This document shows positions 31,603-42,226 of a stretch of DNA of 64,000 nt, piece by piece. The stretch's first letter is position 1, and every line of letters starts with the position of its first letter. Source of the DNA: Tuctoria greenei (taxonomy: Eukaryota > Streptophyta > Magnoliopsida > Poales > Poaceae); NCBI GenBank assembly GCA_036927565.1, contig JAYESD010000010.1, positions 115,722,866 through 115,786,865 of the forward strand, read 5' to 3'. The position numbers were made by a program, and so were the translations under genes. The notes beneath the pieces were generated by a model that was given only the letters and a program-made list of their open reading frames with translations, was not told the DNA's origin and ran no database searches.

Positions 31603-32137
31603 CACTACTACAAAAAACAATTTCACCGCTGCCTCAATTTTTTTACACAGGCGGTCCGTTAAAAAATATGCATGTATTGCCGAATGATTTAATAGTCGTC
31701 TATGATGATAGAACTTTAAAGGCGGCTCACAAAACAATATGCTGATGTAAACATACCTATTTGTACAGGCGGACTTTGAAGGATGAGCTGCCTGCATAGT
31801 AGTCATTAATACAGGCGGCTGATGTGATCGTGCGCACAACCGGGCGTGCGCGCCAGCTAACGAGGTTACTTAAACGCGTGAAACGCATGCGCGTCGCCTG
31901 AATTGAACTCGAACCGCTGCGCATCCCATCATCACTACACGTCTCGAGAGACGAACCACCAGGATGCTACGATGCTATAAGATCACCCGTGCGCGCCATC
32001 GTCTTCTTCGCACAATCACTCTCCCTCTTCTCCGCAAAACTGCAACACCAAATGGATGACAAGAACACGTTGCCGCCAAACCCATCGAGGAAGCGAGATG
32101 TATTTAATAGTACATCTCGCTTCATGTGGCACCTTGG

Positions 32138-33005
32138 TGATGAGGACATCGACACCCTCGATACATCCACACCAACTCAGCTACCGGTTTCTGGTCCGAT
32201 CACTCGCGCTCATGCACGTCAACTAAACTATGAGGTGAACTCGTTCTTGGCCTTATGTCCATCTTATCTAGAACGTGGAACTACGTGCTTTCTTGTTTTG
32301 CTTAGGAACAATGGAGAGGAGCCAATGGGAAGGGAATTCGCGCGGACGGGATTTGGACAGCAGAACAGCACCAACTTGTGACGGCCACCACGATTTCATA
32401 CGGACTCCGATCTGGGCGTTCAAGTACTTCCTGGAAATATTATCAAGTCTACTTTCAAACGGATCTGGCCTCATGTCCATATATATTCGGAGTCGGCCGT
32501 AATAGTTATTTTAATACCAAGACCTTTTTCTGTCCATGGTGCTGCATCACCAAAATTGGGCCCATGGCCCATGTATCGTTTGGAGTCCATTAGGGACTCG
32601 TGATTAGGGTTTCTCACGACCCTATGGAGGTAATAAATAGTAGCAGCCGCCCTCATTAGCTGGTGGGTTTTGTTTATTCGTAAGTTAGCTTCTGCTGCTT
32701 CCTTGTACACGCATGTGTCGACTAGATCGCCCGTCTACTTGTATTTAGAACCCCACTTTAGATTGATTCAACAGATAAGTGCTTGTTCTTATTGTTCTTG
32801 CGTGTTCTTCGATTGCTTGCAGGAACAAAGGCCCTCGTGGTCAGGTTGATTGTGCGCCAGCAAGATCAATACAACTTCGGAGTCGGTGTACCGATCGCTA
32901 AGGCACATCGTCTTGGGGACGGTGTAGTCGGATCGCCAACGTCTTCTCCTCCACAAATCGAACCCTCCTATTCTTATCGAAAGATCGGGAACCAAGATCC
33001 TATCA
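32138..33005 (+). repeat. 5' LTR of CRM-like element, copy B
   Basis: TGATGAGGACATCGACACC...AAGATCCTATCA. It is much closer to the 5' LTR of copy A than to its own 3' LTR, as expected if the duplication came after the insertion. Confidence 0.9.
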
Positions 33006-33007
33006 AG

Positions 33008-33026
33008 TGGTAATCAGAGCAAGGTT
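33008..33026 (+). other. Primer binding site of CRM-like element, copy B
   Basis: TGGTAATCAGAGCAAGGTT, as in copy A, with the same extra A relative to the tRNA-Met complement. Confidence 0.75.
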
Positions 33027-33259
33027 AATTGGTGAGAGTGGTACCATTACTTTTCTTTCCGCTGTTATCATCCTATAGTCCAGAAAAAGCCCAAAAAAAT
33101 ACCAGATCTGTTTTTTTCCATTATTCCTAGACCATTGTGCCTTTTACTCTCTCCACTTAGTCAAGACTTGTTGAGTTCCTGGTTGCTTCGACGAGTCAAG
33201 TTGCTGGTCTTTAGTTTTGCACCACTAGAGTTTCGAGTTCGTGTCACATTCGGTCACCT

Positions 33260-33566
33260 AGTTCGAGTCAGATTCGTAGTTCGAGTTTGAGTCGGATTAC
33301 TAGTTTGAGTTTGATTCAGATTGCTACTTCGAGTTTGAGTCGGATTACTAGTTTGAGTTTGAGTCGGATTACGAGTTCAAATCATATTGCTACTTTGAGT
33401 TTGAGTCGGATTGGTAGTTCGAGTTTGAGTCGGATTACAAGTTCAAATCAGATTGCTACTTCGAGTTTGAGTCGGATTGCTAGTTCGAGTTTGAGTCTGA
33501 TTACTAGTTCGAGTTCGAATCAGATTGCTACTTCGAGTTTGAGTCAGATTAGTAATTTGAGTTTGA
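33260..33566 (+). repeat. GAGTTTGAGTCGGATT tandem array in the leader, copy B
   Basis: Same hexamer-based array as at 16250-16556, with single-base differences only. Confidence 0.7.
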
Positions 33567-34111
33567 CAACAAGAAAAAGGCAAGTACAAGATCAAAAGCC
33601 GCACAAAAGCCACAAGCAATTAGAGAAGAAAAAAAGGCAAGTGCAAGATCAAAAGCTACATGTGCAAATTTTGTTCTAGGGTCTCCTGATTCCATCTAGA
33701 GAGAGTTTGGGTGACCACCCCAACAAAAAAAAACGAAAAAAAAAGAAAAAAAATCAGATTGTTGTTTGGGGTGTTTTTGGTGATGACATTGGTGTCTCGG
33801 CTCGCGTCTCTAGTACGGTCTAGACTAAGATCAGCACAGTACTGTCGTAGAATATTTATTCAGCTTGTTGTGATTAACGTGGTGAAAGTTTGCTCCTTGT
33901 GCTAGTTCATCCACCTAAAGCCATAGATTGACACCTGCTCTTGAAGTTGTTCATTACTTGCTGGTTGCCATCACCTTCTTGCTGAGCTTTGTAGGAACAA
34001 GTAAGAGCTTGATTGAACAGGTTGAGAGTGAGTGAGTTATCTCCACCAGCACCTTTGTAGCTAGGGATAACGTTACCCTTTCATATTGGATTGTTTTTTT
34101 TTCTACTAACC

Positions 34112-36236
34112 ATGGTAGGAGGAGCAAATACAAATGAAGACGTGCATTCACCTCGCACACGGGGAATTATACAACACTTCGAACGCCAAGTGCGGCTACA
34201 CACAGAAGCGCTTGATGAGGATTTTCGTGTTACCGGTGACCACCTTGGTCAATTGGAAAATATGCAGATCGACACCAACACCAAAATCAGCACGTTGGAG
34301 ATTTCCATTCAAACATTGAACACCTCTATTGGAGCCATCCTGCAGCGCCTTGAGGAGAGGGATCGTGGACGCACCGCAGATGGATAGGTGAGCAATGCTC
34401 CTAGTATTGTACGTGACAATGAAGATGACTATTCTGCAGATACGGAGATTGGGGAAGATGAGGAAGCTAGGCCACGGCGCCGGCTACAACGCAACCGTCA
34501 AGGCATAGATGGACATCGTTGGCGTGAGGTACGCAATCATGAAGATACTTTTAACAAGATCAAATTTAAGATACCTCATTTTGATGGTAAATATGACGCT
34601 GATGCATATATTACTTGGGAGATTTCTGTTGATAAAAAATTTGCATGTCATGAGTTTCCTGAAAACGCAAGAGTTAGAGCAGCCACTAGTGAGTTTACTG
34701 ATTTTGCTTCTGTTTGGTGGATAGAACATGGCAAGAAAAATCCTAATAACATACCACAAACTTGGGATGCTTTGAAACGGCTCATGCGGGCTAGATTTGT
34801 TCCTTCTTACTATGCACGTGATCTGTTAAATAAGTTACAACAATTCAGACAGGGAGCTAAAAGTGTAGAAGAGTATTTTCAGGAATTACAAATGGGTATG
34901 TTGTGTTGTAATTTAGACGAGGATGAGGAACCAGCTATGGCTAGCTTTTTGGGTGGTTTAAACCGTGAAATTCAGGACATACTTGCTTATAAAGATTACA
35001 ATAATGTTACCCGTTTGTTTCATCTTGCTTGTAAAGCTGAAAGGGAAGTGCAGGGACGACGAGCTAGCTCTAGAACTAATATTTCTGCAGGAAAGACTAG
35101 CTCATGGCAACCACGCACGACTACTCCTTCGACTGGGCGTGCTTCCCCGCCATCTTCTTCACCAAGTCAGGCAGCACCTTCTTCTTCCGGCAACAAGCCA
35201 CGTGCTTCTTCCACTAGCTCAGCAGTAAAGACCACCCAAAAGCCCACCGAGAGTGCTTCTTCCGTAGCATCTATCGGACGATCTAGAGACGTTCAATGTC
35301 ACAAGTGCAAGGGTTTTGGCCATGTGCAGCGTGACTGCCCAAGCAAACGTGTTCTAATTATTAAAGATGACGGTGAGTACTCATCTGCTAGCGATTTTGA
35401 TGACGATACATGTGTTTTGCTTGCAGCTGACTATGCAGGTAGCGATGAACATCAAGAAGAGCATATTGGTGCAGAAGATGCAGCGCGCTATGATAGTCTC
35501 ATTGTGCAGCGTGTGCTTAGTGCACAAATGGAGAAAGCGGAACAAAATCAAAGGCACACATTATTCCAAACAGAGTGTGTCGTCAAAGAGCGATCTTGCC
35601 GCATGATCATTGATGGAGGTAGCTGCAACAACTTGGCCAGCAGTGACATGGTGACCAAGCTGGCACTAAGCACCAAACCGCACTCACATCCCTATTACAT
35701 TCAATGGTTAAACAACAGCGGTAAGGCAAAGGTAACTAGACTTGTGCGAATCAATGTTACTATTGGATCATATAAGGATGTCGTTGAATGTGATGTTGTG
35801 CCTATGCAAGCTTGTAATATTCTGCTAGGAAGACCTTGGCAATTTGATAGAGATTCTATGCATCATGGTAGATCAAATCAGTATTCTTTTCTTTACCACG
35901 ATAAAAAAATTGTGTTGCATCCTATGTCTCCTGAAGCTATTGTGCAAGATGATGTTGCTAGAGCTAGGAAAACTAAATATCAGGACCATGCTAACATTGA
36001 GAACAACAACAATGCCAAATCTGTGTTTGATAAGAAAAATGAGATATCTCTGAAGGGAAAATGCTTGTTTGCTACGAAATCTGATATTAATGAACTGATT
36101 GCTTCCACCTCTGTTGCCTATGCTTTGGTATGCAAAGATGCTTTGATTTCCCTTTACGATGTGCAACATTCTTTGCCTCCTGCTGTTGCTAACATTTTGC
36201 AGGAATATTCTGATGTGTTTCCAAGTGAAATACCAC
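34112..36236 (+). pseudogene. CRM-like gag-protease, copy B
   Basis: Start ATG at 34112 in ACCATGG context. A TAG at 34385-34387 replaces the CAG Gln codon of copy A after about 91 codons. The same frame then stays open through the gag core, the CCHC knuckle (VQCHKCKGFGHVQRDC), the protease motif MIIDGGSCNN and ILLGRPWQFD, where copy A has a stop. It ends in the shared one-base loss near 36236. Apart from the single gag stop, this copy keeps the longer open frame of the two. Confidence 0.85.
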
Positions 36237-37568
36237 AGGACTACCACCACTTCGAGGGATTGAGCACCAGATTGACCTCATTCCCGGAGCTTCATTGCCC
36301 AACCGTGCACCATACAGGACAAATCCAAAAGAAACAAAGAAGATTCAGCGCCAAGTACAAGAACTACTTGACAAAGGTTATGTACGTGAGTCTCTTAGTC
36401 CTTGTGCTGTTCCAGTTATTCTAGTACCTAAAAAGGATGGATCATGGCGTATGTGTGTAGAGCAATCAACAATATAACCATTCGATATCGTCATCCTATT
36501 CCACGCTTAGATGATATGCTTGATGAATTGAGTGGTGCTGTTGTGTTCTCAAAAGTTGATTTGCGTAGTGGTTATCACCAAATTTGCATGAAACTAGGAG
36601 ATGAATGGAAAACTGCTTTCAAAACTAAGTTCGGTTTATATGGGTGGTTAGTCATGCCTTTTGGGTTAACTAATGCACCTAGCACCTTCATGAGATTAAT
36701 GAACGAGGTTTTGCGTGCATTCATTGGAAAATTTGTTGTTGTGTATTTTGATGATATATTGATTTATAGCAAATCCATGGATGAACATCTTGATCACTTA
36801 CGTGCTGTTTTTAATGCTTTGTGTGAGGCACGATTATTTGGTAATCTTGAGAAGTGCACCTTTTGCACGGATCGAGTCTCTTTCCTTGGCTATGTTGTTA
36901 CTCCACAGGGAATTGAAGTTGATCAAGCCAAGGTAGAGGCTATTCAGGGGTGGCCTGTACCAAAGACCATCACACAGGTGCGGAGCTTTCTAGGGTTGGC
37001 TGGGTTCTATCGTCGCTTTGTGAAGGATTTCAGCACCATTGCTGCTCCATTGAATGACCTTACGAAGAAGGGGGTGCCTTTTTCTTGGGGCACCACACAA
37101 GATAACGCCTTTACCATACTGAAAGATAAGTTGACGCATGCACCTCTTCTCCAACTTCCTGATTTTTCTAAGACTTTTGAGCTTGAATGTGATGCTAGTG
37201 GGATTGGATTGGGTGGTGTTTTGTTACAAGAAGGAAAACCTGTTGCATATTTTAGTGAGAAAATGAGTGGGCCTGTTCTAAATTATTCTACCTATGATAA
37301 GGAATTATATGCTCTTGTACGAACTTTAGAAACATGGCAGCATTATTTGTGGCCCAAAGAATTTGTTATCCATTCTGATCATGAATCACTAAAGCATATT
37401 AGGAGTCAAGGGAAACTAAACCGTAGGCATGCTACGTGGATGGAATTTATTGAGTCTTTTCCTTATTTCATTAAACACAAAAAGGGAAAGGATGATGTTA
37501 TTGCTGATGCTTTATCTAGACGTTATACTCTTCTATCTCAACTTGACTTTAAATTTTTTTGGATATAA
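36237..37568 (+). pseudogene. CRM-like reverse transcriptase-RNase H, copy B
   Basis: Same layout and the same internal 7-base loss after WRMCV as copy A. The active site YFDD is at 36744-36755 and RNase H is complete to VIADALSRR. The run of T before the end is longer than in A (KFFWI then stop at 37566-37568), so the frame change into integrase is present in both copies but with slightly different bases. In the LRSGYHQI block, B has Cys for Arg just after (HQIC). Confidence 0.85.
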
Positions 37569-39059
37569 ATGATTAAAGATCAATATGAACATGATGCTGA
37601 TTTCAAAGATGTATTGCTGAAATGTAAAGACGGAAAAACATTGAATAAATTTGTCCTCAATGATGGCTATGTGTTTAGAGCTAACAAGTTATGCATTCCA
37701 GCTAGCTCTGTTCGTTTGTTGTTGTTATAGGAAGCGCATGGAGGCGGGCTAATGGTGCACTTTGGAGTGAAAAAGACGGAGGACATACTTGCTGGTCATT
37801 TCTTTTGGCCAAGGATGAGGCGAGACGTGGAGCTCTTTGTTGCTTGCTGCACGACATGTCAAAAAGCTAAGTCACGACTTAATCCACATGGTTTGTACGT
37901 GCCTCTTCCTGTTCCTAGCATGCCTTGGGAGGATATTTCTATGGACTTTGTTTTAGGACTGCCCAGAACAAAGAAGGGGAGAGATAGCATCTTTGTTGTT
38001 GTGGATAGAATTTCTAAAATGGCACACTTCATACCTTGTCGTAAAAGTGATGATGCTACACATGTTGCTGATTTGTTTTTCCGAGATATTGTTAGATTGC
38101 ATGGTGTGCCAAACACAATAGTTTCAGATTGTGATGCTAAGTTTCTTAGCCATTTTTGGAGAACATTATGGGCAAAATTGGGGACTAAGCTTTTATTTTC
38201 AACTACTTGTCATCCCCAAACTGATGGTCAAACTGAGGTTGTGAATAGAAGTTTATCTACCATGCTTAGGGCTATTTTGAAAAAGAATATAAAAATGTGG
38301 GAAGAGTGTTTGCCTCATGTTGAGTTTGCTTATAATCGTTCCCTACATTCTAGTACTAAGAAATGCCCTTTTGAAATTGTTTATGGATTTGTATCCCGTG
38401 CTCCTATTGATTTATTACCTCTTCCTTCAATGGAACGAGTGAATTTTGATGCTAAACATCGTGCTGAATTGATCTTAAAATTGCATGAAACCACTAAGAA
38501 GAATATAGAGTGCATGAATGCCAAGTATAAACTTGCTGGTAGTAGGGGAAAGAAAACTATCACTTTTGAACCTGGTGATTTAGTTTGGTTACATTGGCGA
38601 AAGGATAGGTTTCCTGATTTGAGAAAGTCTAAATTGTTACCTCGAGCTGATGGTCCGTTCAAAGTGTTAGAAATGATTAATGATAATGTATATAAACTCG
38701 AGTTGCCTGCGAATTTTGGGGTTAGTCCCACATTTAACATTGCAGATTTGAAACCATATTTGGGAGAAGAAGATGAGCTTGAGTCATGGACGACTCAAAT
38801 GCAAGAAGGGGAGGATGATGAGGACATCAACACCCTCGATACATCCACACCAACTCAGCTACCGGTTTCTGGTCCGATCACTCGCGCTCGTGCACGTCAA
38901 CTAAACTATGAGGTGAACTCGTTCTTGGCCTTATGTCCATCTTATCTAGACCGTGGAACTACGTGCTTTCTTGTTTTGCTTAGGAACAATGGAGAGGAGC
39001 CAATGGGAAGGGAATTCGCGCGGACGGGATTTGGACAGCAGAACAGCACCAACTTGTGA
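37569..39059 (+). pseudogene. CRM-like integrase with tail in 3' LTR, copy B
   Basis: A TAG at 37728-37730 replaces the CAG of copy A, just before the zinc finger (EAHGGGLMVHFG). From there 435 residues are open to 39059. They include CCTTCQKAKS, the core motifs ISMDFVLGLP, SDCDAKFLSHFW and TDGQTEVVNR (intact here, stop in copy A), the GPY/F-like DGPFKVLE, and the tail GPITRARARQLNYEV inside the LTR. The start at 37752 reported by simple ORF calling lies after the stop and is not the natural one. Confidence 0.85.
38803..38815 (+). other. Polypurine tract of CRM-like element, copy B
   Basis: AAGAAGGGGAGGA directly before TGATGAGG, within the integrase frame. Confidence 0.8.
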
Positions 39060-39673
39060 CGGCCGCCACGATTTCACGGACTCCGATCTGGGCGTTCAAG
39101 TACTTACTGGAAATATTATCAAGTCTACTTTCAAACGATCTGGCCTCATGTCCATATCTGTTCGGAGTCGGCCGCAATAGTTATTTTAATACCAAGAACT
39201 TTTTCTGTCCATGGTGCTGCATCACCAAAATTAGGCCCATGTCCCATGTATCGTTTGGAGTCCATTAGGGACTCGTGATTAGGGTTTCTCACGACCCTAG
39301 GGAGGTAATAAATAGTAGCAGCCGCCCTCATTAGCTGGTGGGTTTTGTTTATTCGTAAGTTAGCTTCTGCTGCTTCCACACGCGCGTGTCGACTAGATCG
39401 CCCATCTACTTGTATCCAGAACCCCACTTTAGATTGATTCAACAGATAAGTGCTTGTTCTTCTTGTTCTTGCGTGTTCTTCGATTGCTTGCAGGAACAAA
39501 GGCCCTCGTGGTCAGGTTGATTGTGCGCCAGCAAGATCAATACAACTTCGGAGTCGGTGTACCGATTGCTAAGGCGCATCGTCTTGGGGGACGGTGTAGT
39601 CGGATCGCCTCTTCTCCTCCACAAATCGAACCGTCCTATTCTCATCGAAAGATCGGGAACCAATATCCTATCA
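38816..39673 (+). repeat. 3' LTR of CRM-like element, copy B
   Basis: TGATGAGGACATCAACACC...ATATCCTATCA, 858 bp, followed by CTTGG. The first 244 bp encode the integrase tail. Confidence 0.9.
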
Positions 39674-41203
39674 CTTGGGCTCAATACCCTTCTAAAACAT
39701 AATGGAATGGGTAGCACGGGCCACTATGTGTTCGGCCTCACGCATTTGGCCGGTCTCTCGACGCTCTCTGAGAGACGATGGCAGTTGAGCTTGGCGTCGG
39801 GAGCTGCAACAACCTGGTGGCGGCAACGACCAAGAAACTGGGTTTCTAAGTTCCGCCGTCGGAGGCGCTCTAGGCGCCCTAGGAGGGCTAGGAGCTCGAG
39901 GACCCTGAGGAGGAGGAGTAGTAGAAATTAGCTATTTTTCTTTTCTTGTTTTTAGTTGTTTTTTTTCATGTTTTTAGTTGGTATTTTTCTTTTCTTGTGT
40001 TTGTAATATAATGTTTTTAAGTTAATGAACTTAATGTTACTGTTCATCGGTGTGCTATTTGTGCAAAAATAGTTCCAATCGCCGATCGATCATCAAAAGG
40101 ACGTCTTTCGAATAGACGATCATCTAGTGGGCCATAACCTCATCATTGGAGTGCACTACTAAAAATGAAATAATGTGCTGCCCTCACAATAAAATCTTTA
40201 TATATATGTATTGTAAAAAATTAACTAATGGATTGTTTATCGCATTAATGGATGTGTTACACGTTGTTGATGTAGAAAATCATTAAGATATGTATGACAT
40301 AAGTTGATCAAAAAGTGTCCTAATTTTTCACGGGTGGTCCTTAACCAAAATACGCCTATGATAATAGTATCTTCAGTAGTGACTACTCAGCTTCCTAGAT
40401 GGTGATTAAGAAGCGGTTGCCTCAGAGAGTTATTTTTATAAATTATCTAAAATATTTTCTTAGACGGTCATTAAGAATCCGCTGCCCGCAGAAAATAAGT
40501 TCTCTATCATTTTAATTTTGCCGCCAATCCCTCCCACGCCATCGCCAAGCCCTCAACCTCGCTATCCTTACCCTCAGCGTCCTCGCTGTCCGCACCCTAG
40601 CCTTCCTCACCCTCGCCGTCCTTACCCTTGCCATCCTCTCCCTCGCGACGTCCTCTCTCTCGCTGTCCTCACCTTCGCCGTCCTCTCCCTTGCCGTCCTC
40701 TCCCTCGCCATCCTCTCCCCTTGGCGTCCTCACCCTCGTCGTTCTCTCCCCTTACCGTCCTCACCCTCGCTGTTGTCGCTGAGCGCCGTCCTCGCCCTCG
40801 CTGTCGCCATCGACGCCGAGTGTCATCCTCGAGCTCGCCGTCGAGCGTTGCCTTCAAAGTGTAGATTTTTTTGGTCTTTGTATTGTTATTTTGTGTAGAT
40901 TTTATGTATGTGATATCTCAGAATGCATCAATGTTACTTTGTATTGTTACTTTTTAAAGATTTTTTGTTCTTTGTATTGTTACTTTGTGTAGATTTTCTA
41001 TATGTAATATCTCAGAATGCATCAAAGTTACTTTGTATGGTTACTTTCTATAGATTTTCTGCTCTTTGTATTGTTACTTTGTGTAGATTTATATATGTGA
41101 TATCTCAGAATGCATCAAAGTTACTTCGTATTGGTACTTTCTATAGATTTTATATCTCTCAAAATATTCATATGTGATATATTAGAATGAATCAAAGATT
41201 TTT

Positions 41204-41527
41204 TTGTCTTGTTACTACATTATCCGTTTGGGTTCCATGACCTTGATCGTAGAGAAGACTATGGAGAATTTATCAGTTGTCCTTGATGGTTATGATAGTG
41301 TAAAAGTAGTGTCTTCCCTGTTTGTCTTCATGGACAATTTTTGCTCTCGGTCCTGCAAAAACCTAACAACTCGATCTATATTAAAGTTTGATGGTAGAGT
41401 ACTGCATGCCCCTAAGGTTGGTTACAATTTCTTATTTTTAGATATTTTTCCAGTTATACATTGTGGTGACAAAACATCATACTACAAATTTGATTACATC
41501 TTTTTGAAGCTTAAAGGTGGAAACTGA
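41204..41527 (+). CDS. Unknown 107-residue ORF in the CACTA element, copy B
   Basis: Counterpart of 24190-24513 with a few substitutions, for example FMDNFCSRS against FMDNCCSRS in A. Not recognised; possibly a captured fragment. Confidence 0.3.
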   Translation: MSCYYIIRLGSMTLIVEKTMENLSVVLDGYDSVKVVSSLFVFMDNFCSRSCKNLTTRSILKFDGRVLHAPKVGYNFLFLDIFPVIHCGDKTSYYKFDYIFLKLKGGN

Positions 41528-42226
41528 GAGGACAGTGATGCTACAAAGTGGGAGGTGGAACTTCAACAATCATGTCTTTCAGATTGCAGTTTGGAAAGCT
41601 TGGTGAAATGGTTACAGCTCGATCTAGATTAAAGAAGACACTATTGTTTCCTATTCATAGGAACACAGCCGTTTGCTATTCATTGCAATGTTAGAGAGAG
41701 AGAGCTATGAAATGCAATGTATGAACTATGAATATTAGATGCAAGCTGAGAAAAACTATGAATTGCTATGTATAACTGAACTATATTTTGCAATGTAGAC
41801 ACTATGAATTGCAATGTATGAAGTTATGATTTGCAATGTATGAAGAACTATGAATTGCAATGTATAAACTATGAATTGCATTGAATATATTTGTGATTGC
41901 TGTTATTTAAATTTGATAAAGAAATAAAAAATAATATAGTTTAATTAGTTCTGTCCTAATGCTTTATCACATGTGCAGCTGTACGTTAGGACACGGCTAA
42001 GATAATGCTTCATCAAAGCGGCACGTTGTATGTAAACAACCGCATGTAAAAAATCATTAACACAGATGGTTTCTAGAGCCACCTCTTATTTTTGCATGAT
42101 CTTTGTTTCAAAGGTTTTGAAATTTTCTTTGATATTATGTTCAGAACCGTCTGAAATAATATTATTTTAGTAGTGTAGAACCAATTGCACAGGGTGATCA
42201 CATTCCATCTCTGTGTTTTAGGTATA

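Larger units (their letters stand above)
32138..39673 (+). mobile_element. CRM-like Ty3/gypsy retrotransposon, copy B
   Basis: Same element as 15128-22660, duplicated together with its flanks. CTTGG duplications are at 32133-32137 and 39674-39678. LTRs 868 and 858 bp. It shares three coding lesions with copy A (near 36236, 36461 and 37555) but has its own stops in gag and integrase. Confidence 0.88.
31603..42175. mobile_element. CACTA DNA transposon, copy B, split by the CRM-like element
   Basis: Ends CACTACTACAAAAAACA and CACTACTAAAATAATATT (reverse complement). Flanks are TAC on the left and TAG on the right, the same mismatch as in copy A, so the change predates the tandem duplication. 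It also contains the minisatellite (40526-40843), the 92-bp repeats (40860-41190) and the short tandem motif (41694-41885). Confidence 0.8.
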